A DNA stretch of 64,000 nucleotides from UBA6623 sp965217195. GTDB taxonomy: Bacteria; Acidobacteriota; Terriglobia; Bryobacterales; UBA6623. The stretch covers positions 310,001-374,000 of the forward strand of contig CBDCHL010000001.1 of NCBI GenBank assembly GCA_965217195.1. Direction: 5' to 3'. Both the position numbers and the translations under genes were made by a program. Below are positions 33,849 to 41,856 of the stretch, piece by piece; position 1 is the stretch's first letter; each line of letters opens with the position of its first letter. The notes beneath the pieces were generated by a model. The model was given only the letters and a program-made list of their open reading frames with translations. It ran no database searches and was not told the DNA's origin.

Positions 33849-35617
33849 AATGGAAACGGCTGCTGCCAACGATCGTCACCGCCGTTGCCGGCGTCACGCT
33901 TTCGCTGTGGGGTTTCTTTTTTCTGCAGGGCCGCGAACAGCAGGTGCTGGAAGCGAACTTTCGTTCGATGGCGCGCGACCAGGTAGCAAGCATCGAGCGC
34001 GAGATCCAAGTCAATCTGGGAGTCCTTGAATCGCTGAGGGCGCTCTATTCGGCGGTTCCCGGCGTGGGCCACAAAGAGTTTACATCCTTCGCTCAGCCTC
34101 TGCTTCAACGACACCGCACGATCCAGGCTCTTGAGTGGATTCCGCGAATCCCCTTTGAAGAAAGGAATGAGTACGTATCTGAAGCCCGCAAGCACTATCC
34201 GGAGTTCGAAATCACCGAAAGGCAAGCGCAGGGCGTGATGGTGCCGGCTGGGACTCGCCGTGAGTATTTTCCCGTTTACCATGTCGCTCCTTACAAGGGT
34301 AATGAAGCTGCGCTTGGTTTCGACCTGGCATCCAACCAAACTCGCCTGCGCGCCCTTGACGCCGCCCGAGCGAGCGGAGAGCCCACCGCGACTGCGAGGA
34401 TCACGCTGGTCCAAGAGGACGCAAGCCAATTCGGGTTCTTGGTTTTCTCGCCGGTGTTCGCAGCAGGCGAACCAACGGACACGGGCAAAGGTTCAGACCC
34501 CCTGAAGGGTTTTGTTCTGGCTGTCTACCGAGTCGGCGACATGATCGAGAAATCGCTCAGCTACCTTAGCGAGCAGCCGCTGTCGCTTCGCGTCGAAGAC
34601 CGCTCGTCGGGCGCGACAAGCGATCTCCTGTTCGGCGCGGAAGACTCGGCCTCGACCCCCGAAGGCCCCAGCTATCAGGTCGACATCGCGGTGGCGGACC
34701 GGCACTGGACTATTCGGTGCACCGCAACAGCGGAGTTGCTTGCCGGCTACGATACGACGCGGAGTTGGTTCTTTCTCGTAGCAGCGCTTCTTTTCACGGC
34801 CGCCGCGGCAGGTTACGTCGGAGTCAGCCGCAACCGCGAAGCCCGCGTCGCCGAGTTGGTCCGTGACCGTACGACGGAGTTATCGGCCTCTAAAAAAGTC
34901 GCCGAGCAGCGAGCCGAGGAATTATCACAAGCCAACGAAGAGCTTGAGCAGTTCGCGTATGCCGCCTCCCACGACCTCCAAGAACCGATTCGAACTCTCG
35001 TCTCCTTCAGCACTTTTCTCCGAGACGACGTGGGTGACGATCTGTCGCCCGAGGCGGCGACGGACTTGGAACACATCACGGTCGCGGCGCAGCGTATGAA
35101 GCGGCTTGTCACTGACTTATTGGCCTTATCCCGCGCCAGCCGTTCGACCCTGAAGCCTGCTGAAGTAGCGCTCGAGGACTGTCTGAAGGATTCCCTGGAC
35201 GCTCTGCGGGAACGCGTCACAGAGACGGGCGCCCGCGTTGAGCAGGCGCCGTTGCCCGTCGTCTCGGGCGATCGCAGACTGCTGACGCAGCTGTTCCAAA
35301 ACCTTCTCGGCAACGCCATGAAGTTCCGGCGCGGCAACGAACCGCCCGCCATAACGGTCGCTGCGCAGCAGCAAGATTCGGTGTGGCTGATCGAAGTGAA
35401 AGATAACGGCATCGGCATCGAACCGGAATACGCGAGCCAAATCTTCGCTCCCTTCAAACGTCTTCACGGTATGGAGGACTACGAGGGAAGCGGAATCGGA
35501 TTGGCGATCTGCAAGCGCGCGGTGGAGCGACATGGCGGCCGGATATGGGTGGAGTCGGAGCCGGGCGATGGATCACGTTTCCGGTTCACGCTGCCGACCC
35601 ATCGGCCAACGATATGA
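33845..35617 (+). CDS. CHASE-domain sensor histidine kinase
   Basis: A 590-residue kinase starting at TTG 33845, inside TTGA shared with the preceding stop. An N-terminal helix (LLPTIVTAVAGVTLSLWGFF) is followed by an extracytoplasmic CHASE domain (ALEWIPRIPFEERNEYVSEA, REYFPVYHVAPYKGNEAALG) and a second helix near 300-325. The kinase core has the H-box AYAASHDLQEPIRTLVSF, N-box LLGNAMKFR, G1 DNGIGIEPEY, FAPFKRLHG and G2 GSGIGLAICKRAVERHGGRI. No response regulator is adjacent. The coupling with a barrel protein suggests it senses something that enters through, or damages, the envelope. Confidence 0.92.
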   Translation: MKWKRLLPTIVTAVAGVTLSLWGFFFLQGREQQVLEANFRSMARDQVASIEREIQVNLGVLESLRALYSAVPGVGHKEFTSFAQPLLQRHRTIQALEWIPRIPFEERNEYVSEARKHYPEFEITERQAQGVMVPAGTRREYFPVYHVAPYKGNEAALGFDLASNQTRLRALDAARASGEPTATARITLVQEDASQFGFLVFSPVFAAGEPTDTGKGSDPLKGFVLAVYRVGDMIEKSLSYLSEQPLSLRVEDRSSGATSDLLFGAEDSASTPEGPSYQVDIAVADRHWTIRCTATAELLAGYDTTRSWFFLVAALLFTAAAAGYVGVSRNREARVAELVRDRTTELSASKKVAEQRAEELSQANEELEQFAYAASHDLQEPIRTLVSFSTFLRDDVGDDLSPEAATDLEHITVAAQRMKRLVTDLLALSRASRSTLKPAEVALEDCLKDSLDALRERVTETGARVEQAPLPVVSGDRRLLTQLFQNLLGNAMKFRRGNEPPAITVAAQQQDSVWLIEVKDNGIGIEPEYASQIFAPFKRLHGMEDYEGSGIGLAICKRAVERHGGRIWVESEPGDGSRFRFTLPTHRPTI

Positions 35618-35626
35618 GCAATGGCA

Positions 35627-35737
35627 ATCCGCCGGCCCAACGGCAAGACCGAAGTCCTCCAAGACCTCCCCACTAACGACCTCCACAAAGTCAAGGAAGG
35701 CAAAGGCTCGATAGAAGAGGTAAGCCTGAGCCGCTGA
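35627..35737 (+). pseudogene. Second copy of an ASPIC/UnbV gene end
   Basis: It encodes IRRPNGKTEVLQDLPTNDLH then KVKEGKGSIEEVSLSR and a stop. The first 45 bases are almost identical to 32840-32885. Only about 36 codons remain. Together with the fragment ending at 32946 it brackets the barrel/kinase pair. Confidence 0.7.
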
Positions 35738-35772
35738 CGTGGCGCACGCCGTGTCGGCAATCCTGCCGACAT
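35736..35772 (-). repeat. REP-like repeat, copy 5 (inverted, with compensatory stem change)
   Basis: On the minus strand it reads TGTCGGCA-ggat-TGCCGACA then CGGCGTGCGCCACGTC. Compared with copies 1-3 the stem pair C-G has become G-C on both arms, so pairing is kept. The second hairpin is shortened. It overlaps the stop of the ASPIC remnant and abuts a transposase remnant. Confidence 0.7.
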
Positions 35773-36142
35773 TAGATGAAATTGGCGTGAAACGGGAGGC
35801 CGAGCGGATTGCAACGCCCGGCGGCGCGGGGGATTTTGGAGCCTTGTTTGGGGAGCAGCGAATCGTCCATGGCGACGACCAGCGGGGCGGCCGGATCGAG
35901 TTGGTCGAGCAGACCGCGGCGGGTGACGGCGAACAAGGGGTCGGCGTCGAGACGGGCTTCGGAGAACAAGCGACAGCCGGCCGACCAGTCTTGGAACCCG
36001 GCGCCGGAGGTCTGTAGCAAACCGGTGACGGTGCGGCGGCCCAACCCGACCAACATCAGGGTTTCGATTTTCTGTTGGATGCGGCGTTGCCCGCGTTGGT
36101 CGAGGGCTTGGCGGAAAGGGGAGAGAGGTCGCGGACCCCATT
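35772..36142 (-). pseudogene. N-terminal remnant of an IS701-type DDE transposase
   Basis: The minus strand reads PLSPFRQALDQRGQRRIQQK, then GLGRRTVTGLLQTSGAGFQD WSAGCRLFS and ARLDADPLFAVTRRGLLDQL, and APLVVAMDDSLLPKQGSKIP. This matches IS701-family transposases, including the AMDD of the first catalytic aspartate. It ends after PFHANFI where intact proteins continue for about 300 residues. No terminal inverted repeats were recognised. REP copy 5 lies at its broken end. Confidence 0.65.
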
Positions 36143-36163
36143 TATCTAGTTATAAACAGTCCC

Positions 36164-36541
36164 TTACCCTTCGAGAATCACCTCCGCCATTGCCGTCTCC
36201 CGCGTATGCGAGAGCGAGAGGTGAATCGAGCGGCAGCCGAGATCTCCCGCAACCTCAGCCGCGCGTCCACTCAAGCGCAACAGCGGCCGCCCGCCCGCCT
36301 CGTTCGCCACCTCGATGTCCCGCCAGCGAACCCCGTGATCCCAACCCGTGCCGAGCGCCTTCATCGCGGCCTCTTTGGCGGCGAACCGCGCGGCATAGCT
36401 CGAGAAGGGGTGAGCTTTCTCTTCGGCGTAGGCAACCTCGACCGCCGTAAAAATCCGCCGCACAAAACGGTCCCCATGCCGCTCGATCGCACCCCGAATC
36501 CGCCCCACCTCTTCGAGATCCACCCCAATGCCGACAATCAT
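36164..36541 (-). CDS. acpS: Holo-[acyl-carrier-protein] synthase
   Basis: A 125-residue AcpS that transfers 4'-phosphopantetheine from CoA to apo-ACP. It starts MIVGIGVDLEEVGRIRGAIE with the metal-binding Asp in GIGVDLEE, and has the second signature ARFAAKEAAMKALGTG with its catalytic Glu and Lys. It ends HLSLSHTRETAMAEVILEG. The ATG at 36541 is chosen over a longer frame that runs into REP repeats. Confidence 0.95.
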   Translation of the reverse strand: MIVGIGVDLEEVGRIRGAIERHGDRFVRRIFTAVEVAYAEEKAHPFSSYAARFAAKEAAMKALGTGWDHGVRWRDIEVANEAGGRPLLRLSGRAAEVAGDLGCRSIHLSLSHTRETAMAEVILEG

Positions 36542-36590
36542 GCCCTGAAGATACCAGACCGCACGCCGGCGGAACGTGCCGAAACGGGTG

Positions 36591-36608
36591 TGCGACATGA
36601 ATGTGGGG
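36591..36608 (+). repeat. Solo copy of the GTGCGACATRAATGTGG motif
   Basis: GTGCGACATGAATGTGGGG, upstream of acpS, matches the terminal motif of the structured element at 53757-54036 with a single A-to-G change in its core. The gap 36542-36937 otherwise holds REP copies and heptamer repeats and no gene. Confidence 0.4.
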
Positions 36609-36697
36609 ACGGGGACCTTGCGCGAGTTGGCAGGGGCATTCCTGGCGAGCTCGCCTTCCGGCTGACGCGCTTCGGCCACCAGGGCGAAAAGCGGGAC

Positions 36698-36771
36698 ATG
36701 TCGCCAAGAATGGCGGCGCTGATGTCGCCAGGAGTGGCGACACGGCACGCTGAAAGCGTGCGCCACGTCGG
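36698..36771 (+). repeat. REP-like repeat, copy 6, with a partial copy beside it
   Basis: A partial unit (ATGTCGCCAAGAATGGCG, 36698-36715) is followed by a complete one at 36721-36771: TGTCGCCA-ggag-TGGCGACA then GCACGCT-gaa-AGCGTGC and GCCACGTCGG. Confidence 0.85.
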
Positions 36772-36937
36772 GCGCCGATCGGTGGATCGGCAACATTGTC
36801 GCACGATGGCGAGGCGTGTCTCGCACATTCACGTCGTGCCCCCAAAACGCCGCTCACGGGAATCGGTTCACGGTTCACGGCCGACGGTTCACGACTCCCG
36901 CCAATTCGGCCGATCACAAAAGCAGTTCGATGGAACA

Positions 36938-38161
36938 ATGACACGGCAGGAACTCAAGCAGACGCTCGAAACCGCAGCCGATCTTCACCGCCTCGGAAGA
37001 ATCGCCGAAGCCGAGCCCCTCTACCGCCAGGTACTCGACGCCGCACCCCGGCACGCCGACGCGCTGCACCTGCTCGGCCTTGCTTTACACCAGTCCGGGA
37101 CCGGCAGCGAGGCAGTCGACCTCGTCCGCCGGGCAATCGCCGAGCGTCCGAACGTCCCCGACTTCTATGGCAACCTCGCGCGCATGCTCGAAAATCTCGG
37201 GCGCACCGACGAAGCCGGCCTCGTCGTCGACCAGCGCGGCCGATTAGAACAATGGCTGCGCGAATACGGCGACCTGCCCGCCGACTTTCGCGACTATCAA
37301 CTCGGCGTCGAGCGCAAGCGTCTCTCGTCCTACCTCGACTACCCCCGCGAAGTCACGATCGAAACCCTGGCGCTATGCAACGCCGGCGAATTCTGCCCCT
37401 ATCCCGACCTCGAGCGTCAGGGAACCCGCATGAGCGACGATCTAGTCGAAAAAGTCCTCGGCGATCTCGAAGACATTCCCGCCGACGTGCCCTTCTCGAT
37501 CTCTCCCTTTAAGGTGAGCGATCCGTTGCTCGACACTAGAATCTTCGACATCATCGAGCGCGCCGCGGCTGGGCTGCCCCAGGCGACCGTGCGCATGTTC
37601 ACCAACGGCTCGCCCCTTACACCTCGGCACATCGAGCAACTCGCCGCGGCAAGCAACATCGAGCACCTATGGATCTCTCTCAACCACCACGAGCCGGATG
37701 GCTACGAGCGGATCATGAAGCTCCCGTGGCAGAAAACTCGCGCCAAGCTCGATCTGCTGCACGAGGCCAAGGCGGCCGGCCAGTTCCCGCTGCCGGTTAT
37801 CGTCTCGCGCGTCTGCGACGGCTCCGAGGACGACCGGGCCTTCGAACCCTCGGTGCGGGAGACCTACCCGTTGTTCCAACCGAAACTCGTCCCGCGAACC
37901 AACTGGCTCGGCCGAGTCGACCTGCCGGCGCTTTTCCCCGAAACTCCCCCGGTAGCTTGCGACCGTTGGTTTGAGCTGTCGATCACCGCCACCGGAGTCG
38001 TCGCGCTGTGCTGTATGGACGGACAAGCCGAATTTCCCATTGGCGACGTCTCCAAGCAACATGTATTAGAGGTCTACAACGCCCCCGAGTTCCGCCGGCT
38101 CCGCGAGCGCCAAGCCACCCGCAAAGGCATCCACCCCTGCGAGACCTGCTCAAACCTGTAG
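36938..38161 (+). CDS. TPR plus radical-SAM/SPASM-like protein with an incomplete iron-sulfur motif
   Basis: A 407-residue protein from ATG 36938. Residues 1-100 form TPR repeats (AADLHRLGRIAEAEPLYRQV, HADALHLLGLALHQSGTGSE). The central domain looks like radical SAM (VTIETLALCNAGEFCPYPDL, SISPFKVSDPLLD, TVRMFTNGSPLTPRHIEQ). The C-terminus is a SPASM-type cluster region (VVALCCMDGQAEFPIGDV and IHPCETCSNL). The SAM-cluster motif reads CNAG-EFC, where C-x3-C-x2-C with a middle Cys (CNAGC-x-FC) is expected. A single codon appears missing, so the enzyme may not bind the catalytic cluster normally. Confidence 0.8.
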   Translation: MTRQELKQTLETAADLHRLGRIAEAEPLYRQVLDAAPRHADALHLLGLALHQSGTGSEAVDLVRRAIAERPNVPDFYGNLARMLENLGRTDEAGLVVDQRGRLEQWLREYGDLPADFRDYQLGVERKRLSSYLDYPREVTIETLALCNAGEFCPYPDLERQGTRMSDDLVEKVLGDLEDIPADVPFSISPFKVSDPLLDTRIFDIIERAAAGLPQATVRMFTNGSPLTPRHIEQLAAASNIEHLWISLNHHEPDGYERIMKLPWQKTRAKLDLLHEAKAAGQFPLPVIVSRVCDGSEDDRAFEPSVRETYPLFQPKLVPRTNWLGRVDLPALFPETPPVACDRWFELSITATGVVALCCMDGQAEFPIGDVSKQHVLEVYNAPEFRRLRERQATRKGIHPCETCSNL

Positions 38162-38303
38162 ATATCGGACTGACGGAAGATTCACAGCCCCAACGGCTCA
38201 CGGTTCACGCTAACCGAGGATTCTTGAAATGTTCGTTCGCGGGAGCGCCGGGCGGAGTGGTGCTGATTTATCCAGGCGGGGGCTGAATCGAACGCTTGTT
38301 CCT

Positions 38304-38404
38304 GCGCCCCGTCCGGGGCTTGTCGCGTTTTTGGGCATGTGACCCAGGGTTCCGCTTCGCTTCACCCTGGGCTACTATCCAACGCCCCGTCCGGGGCTTC
38401 TCCC
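38304..38404. repeat. Palindromic intergenic element with GCCCCGTCCGGGGCTT ends
   Basis: GCCCCGTCCGGGGCTTGTC at 38307 and GCCCCGTCCGGGGCTTCTC at 38384 flank a hairpin with arms ACCCAGGGT and ACCCTGGGCT around TCCGCTTCGCTTC. The gap 38162-38535 contains nothing else recognisable apart from heptamer repeats. Such hairpins are common in intergenic DNA of several soil and aquatic phyla. Confidence 0.6.
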
Positions 38405-38535
38405 GGCTCGCGCCAGGGGGCGAATCCTAACCCCCCTGCCGGCCCCTCCGCGCCAGTCCTCGCGGACTCATACCGCGATCAGAATCCTCAGACTTGGCGC
38501 TTAGTATCTGACCGTCCACGGCTCCCGGTTCACGG

Positions 38536-39210
38536 TCACGCTTGCCGCGTCCGCGACTCGTCGAGCAGCCGTTTCGCGCGCTCGGGGTTGTAGACACCGC
38601 AGGGGCAGAAACGCGCCATCGTCGCGACAGCCTGGTCGGGTGACCGCCGGCCCTCGCGTACCATATCGAGCATTTTGCGCGCCAAGTTGAAAGACACCAT
38701 GCCGTGCCCGCACATCGTCGACAGCTCGAGAACTTGGCTGTTAGGAAGGTGGTCGTGAGGATCAAAGAAACCCAGCGAATACTCAACGCTATGCCGGTGA
38801 ATGCCGCAATCCTCGGCGGCGCATCGTGCTCCCTCGACCGAGGTACTCATGTTGATCGACAGGCCCAAGTTCGCTTCGATTACTTCGGCCAGGCAACCCT
38901 TGGCCTTTTCCCGCGAATCAAACACCGCTGCGACGGTACCTACCTTTTCCACGGCTTCGATCACGCTGTCGTAATCGGACGACGTGTCGCGGCTCCAGTG
39001 GATCGTCGGCTGCAACTCCTTGGCCTGCTTGTAACCTCCGAACGCCGAGTTGCCCATATTCGCCGGTCGGTGCCGCGCGCAGATGCGCAGGAAGGTCTTG
39101 AGCCGCTCGATCGCTCCCTCGTCGTTCTTCCCCTTGCAGGGAATCGCGAAGAGAATGAAGTCGTCTTCGAAGCCGGCGGCCTTACCGTACCGGTGCAAGG
39201 TGTTCGTCAC
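38536..39210 (-). CDS. Cysteine-rich conserved protein coupled to a ferredoxin-type gene
   Basis: A 224-residue soluble protein that I cannot name. It contains dispersed cysteine motifs: ICARHRPANMGN, ARCAAEDCGIHRHSVEYSLG, STMCGHGMVSFNLARKMLDM and a C-terminal RFCPCGVYNPERAKRLL. These suggest metal or cluster binding. The GTG start at 39210 lies inside the end of the preceding ferredoxin-type gene, a 29-base overlap, so the products are probably made together. The middle part has an alternating alpha/beta look (TVAAVFDSREKAKGCLAEVI). Confidence 0.65.
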   Translation of the reverse strand: MTNTLHRYGKAAGFEDDFILFAIPCKGKNDEGAIERLKTFLRICARHRPANMGNSAFGGYKQAKELQPTIHWSRDTSSDYDSVIEAVEKVGTVAAVFDSREKAKGCLAEVIEANLGLSINMSTSVEGARCAAEDCGIHRHSVEYSLGFFDPHDHLPNSQVLELSTMCGHGMVSFNLARKMLDMVREGRRSPDQAVATMARFCPCGVYNPERAKRLLDESRTRQA

Positions 39211-40030
39211 CGACTCCCTCCTCTCTTCTTTCGTTCGTCACACGACCCAGCCCAAGATTCGTCTTCGCTCGCTCGGAGTCATAGCCAAGCTCGTTGAGCA
39301 GCGGAGCCAAGACGGTGTCGTTGCCCTCTTCGTCGCAGCGCGTGGAAAGCCCCAGCGCCACCACCGTGTCGATCGTCTTGCCGACCCGCTCGACCGTCTC
39401 GAGGACGCCCGGCACTTGCTCGACCGTCGTCTTGATCTCGACAATCGCGGACAGAATCTTCTCGTCGAGCAGGTCTTCCTTGAGCGTCCCGGCCGATTGA
39501 TCGGTCATCAAGTGCGTAATGGGGTTCTTCGCTTCAAAGTGAACACCCAACTCCGCGAGCGCCATCGTCATGCTCTGGATATGCCGAAATCGCACACCCA
39601 CGCCGGGCCGGCCGAACTCAATCACGTACCCGACTTCACCCACATCGACGCGATGCGCCACGTCGTTGGTCTTGACTTCCTCGGTGCCGCGGCCCTTGAT
39701 TCCCGTCGAGGCATGCTCGACAAGCGGATCACTGAAAACCCGCCGCACCAGCCGCGGATAGGACAGCTCATCGACCACAAAAGCCGCCGTCGGACAAACA
39801 TCCGGCTCCGGCTCAAAGCGAAAACGAAACGCCTTGGCCAGCGCGCGTACGCCACGAACCATATACGGGTTCAACGTCTCGCTGCTCATGCGGGCGCAGG
39901 TCCCGCACTCGACGCATTCATCCAGGTTGATCGTCGCCCTATTTATAGCGGGGTCAACATAGATCGCCCCCATCGGACAAATCGGAACGCAATTGCTGCA
40001 AGCAACACACTTCCCGGGATCAATTTGCAT
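39182..40030 (-). CDS. 4Fe-4S ferredoxin-type protein with a large C-terminal domain of unknown function
   Basis: A 282-residue protein. The N-terminus binds one standard cluster (CVACSNCVPICP). The second motif CVECGTC is followed by its CP only 33 residues later (DVCPTAAF), so a segment is inserted in the second cluster loop. The remaining 180 residues contain KGRGTEEVKTNDVAHRVDVG and EVGYVIEFGRPGVGVRFRHI, then FEAKNPITHLMTDQSAGTLK. They have no family that I can name, but related two-gene sets exist in anaerobes. It likely passes electrons to, or matures, the overlapping downstream protein. Confidence 0.7.
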   Translation of the reverse strand: MQIDPGKCVACSNCVPICPMGAIYVDPAINRATINLDECVECGTCARMSSETLNPYMVRGVRALAKAFRFRFEPEPDVCPTAAFVVDELSYPRLVRRVFSDPLVEHASTGIKGRGTEEVKTNDVAHRVDVGEVGYVIEFGRPGVGVRFRHIQSMTMALAELGVHFEAKNPITHLMTDQSAGTLKEDLLDEKILSAIVEIKTTVEQVPGVLETVERVGKTIDTVVALGLSTRCDEEGNDTVLAPLLNELGYDSERAKTNLGLGRVTNERREEGVGDEHLAPVR

Positions 40031-40068
40031 ACCGCACTCCCATTTTAAGGCACCAGTTTAGCATTCAA

Positions 40069-40107
40069 GCCGTGAGCCGTTAACCGTGAGCCGTGAGCCG
40101 CGAACCG
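40069..40107 (+). repeat. Heptamer repeat array CCGTGAG/CCGTTAA
   Basis: CCGTGAG, CCGTTAA, CCGTGAG, CCGTGAG and CCGCGAA follow in tandem just upstream of the ferredoxin-type gene. An inverted short array lies at about 40240-40258 beside the next gene's 3' end. Confidence 0.6.
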
Positions 40108-40178
40108 AAGGCAGCGTGATGATTAGGGAGACTCGCGAGCGACGTAGCAATCCCGCAATCCTAAATCCCTTTAGCGAA

Positions 40179-40205
40179 GGTCCAGGCGCTTTTTTCGCCG
40201 GACCC
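40179..40205 (-). terminator. Strong hairpin downstream of the TPR gene
   Basis: GGTCC-a-GGCG with loop CTTTTTT pairs with CGCC-GGACC, 47 bases beyond the stop at 40252 on the minus strand. The T-run lies in the loop rather than after the stem, so it is only a possible terminator. The 40031-40251 gap has no gene. Confidence 0.3.
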
Positions 40206-40251
40206 GCGGGCGCAAGCATCTCATGAAGGCAGGTAGTCTTCGGTTCACGGC

Positions 40252-41856
40252 TCACGGCCGGCGGTGGCCCGCCCCCTGCGCCGAAAAAACCTCCGCCCGC
40301 TCCGCCGAAGTATCCGACCTACTCCAAACATGCCGCAGCTCAGCGTAAAACTCGCCAGCCGACAAATCCCCGCCGCGCACCGCCGCCCGAGCCGCGCCCA
40401 ACAACGACAATGCCCGCCGAGGCGCTCGTTCGAGTGCTTTCCGGAACTCCACTCCGGCGTCTTCATACCGGCCAAGCCCCAACAGTACCTCCCCCAGCAG
40501 CTCATGAGAGGGTTTCACCGGCGCCGGCGGGCCATAGGCAAGCGGCATCGCTTCCTCCACAGCCGTTGCCTCTCTCAGCGAATCCAGTCCGGCCTGCTCC
40601 TTTCCCCGCGCCAAATCAAGCAGTCCTTGCAACTGCAACGCCGTCGCGCGCGTCGCCCCGAGAGCTGACCCCCCGGACTTCTTTGCCGGCTCTTCAATCC
40701 GCGCCTCCAGCTTCGCAAGCGCCGCATTGCCCAACGCCGGCTCGTCATTCTCCACCGCCGCCATCCCCTGCGCAAAGAGTAGTGCCGCGGCATCTTCGGC
40801 TCTCACCTTCGTAAGGTCCAAATCCCGAACAAGCGCCGCCGAGTCCCACTGCCGAGTCTCCACAACATACTGCGCCCGCATCGCCGCCAAGTGACGCCGC
40901 GTGATGGGAATGCTCAACTCCTTAACGTCCTCCTCCATCACGTCGAGCAGTTTACGCGCCTCCCGATACCGCCCTTGTTGCAAATACGTGTATTGCAACC
41001 ACCACAGCGCGTGATAACTGCGGTCTTTGACCGTCAGACCCTTGCGCCGAACCCGATCATCCGCTGCCTTCCAGGAATCTTCGTTCGAGGCGGCTGTCGG
41101 CTCCCACATGCCGAGCGACACAAAGATATGCGACGGCATATGAAGAGCATGCGCCGCCGCCGGAGCAATCTCGGCATAAACCCGCGCCGCCGGCAAACCC
41201 AATGGAGCATGAATCGGATCATCGAACGAATGAATCAAATAGTGCGCCGCCCCGGGGTGTCGCGGGTTGGCGTCAAACACCGTTTGCGCAAGCGCCGCCG
41301 CCCGCATATAGATCCGAAAATCGCGCTTGCCCTGCGCCGTTCCGAGAATCGCCAAGGCATGGAACGCCGCGGCCTCGCTGTCATCCGGAAAACTCCCCGA
41401 CAGTCTTTCCATCGCCGCCGTATACGCGAGATCTCTCGCTGCCTTGTCGCCCTCGCCGAAAAAAAGCGTATCGACCGCGCCCAACCAGCCTTTCTCGCGA
41501 TCGGTAGGGGCCTTCGCCAGCCGAGCTTCGCGCGTCTCTCCCAAACGCCGCAACACCGCTTGACCCGGCTCTAGATCGAGCCGCCTCCAAAGCGGCGCGT
41601 TGTTAGTCATCGCCTCGCCCCAATAGGCCATGGCGAAACCCGGTTCGACTTGTTGGGCTCTTTGAAATTCCTCAGCGGCGTCGTCGTACTCGAAGCTATG
41701 CAACAGCAGCGCGCCCCGCTCGAAATAGCCTTGCGCCGCCGCCGAGCCTGAAGTAGGAAAGTCGATCTTCCCCAGCTCGCTCGAGTCGGCGGCCGCCGAG
41801 CCGACGATCAGCATCAGGGCCACGCACGCCTGCAGCAACTTTCGCGGACTGTTCAA
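40252..41856 (-). CDS. Secreted TPR protein (HMPSHIF-type)
   Basis: A roughly 534-residue periplasmic protein with tetratricopeptide helices. LHSFEYDDAAEEFQRAQQVE and FAMAYWGEAMTNNAPLWRR open the fold, HPGAAHYLIHSFDDPIHAPL and AHALHMPSHIFVSLGMWEPT form the conserved centre, and AGVEFRKALERAPRRALSLL closes it. This type is common in Acidobacteriota, and its role is unknown. I chose TTG at 41856 because it gives a compact signal peptide (KLLQACVALMLIVGSAAADS) with GGGAAG upstream. ATG at 41988 would add 44 residues and has AGGTGG upstream. Confidence 0.75.
   Translation of the reverse strand: MNSPRKLLQACVALMLIVGSAAADSSELGKIDFPTSGSAAAQGYFERGALLLHSFEYDDAAEEFQRAQQVEPGFAMAYWGEAMTNNAPLWRRLDLEPGQAVLRRLGETREARLAKAPTDREKGWLGAVDTLFFGEGDKAARDLAYTAAMERLSGSFPDDSEAAAFHALAILGTAQGKRDFRIYMRAAALAQTVFDANPRHPGAAHYLIHSFDDPIHAPLGLPAARVYAEIAPAAAHALHMPSHIFVSLGMWEPTAASNEDSWKAADDRVRRKGLTVKDRSYHALWWLQYTYLQQGRYREARKLLDVMEEDVKELSIPITRRHLAAMRAQYVVETRQWDSAALVRDLDLTKVRAEDAAALLFAQGMAAVENDEPALGNAALAKLEARIEEPAKKSGGSALGATRATALQLQGLLDLARGKEQAGLDSLREATAVEEAMPLAYGPPAPVKPSHELLGEVLLGLGRYEDAGVEFRKALERAPRRALSLLGAARAAVRGGDLSAGEFYAELRHVWSRSDTSAERAEVFSAQGAGHRRP

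Noticed and set aside
8711..36771. CRISPR array as an explanation of the repeated hairpins
   Set aside because: Copies are kilobases apart in both orientations, with no regular spacers and no cas genes.
36206..36937. Long N-terminal extension of the radical-SAM-like protein
   Set aside because: The extension runs antisense through acpS and through REP and heptamer repeats. ATG 36938 begins directly with TPR sequence.
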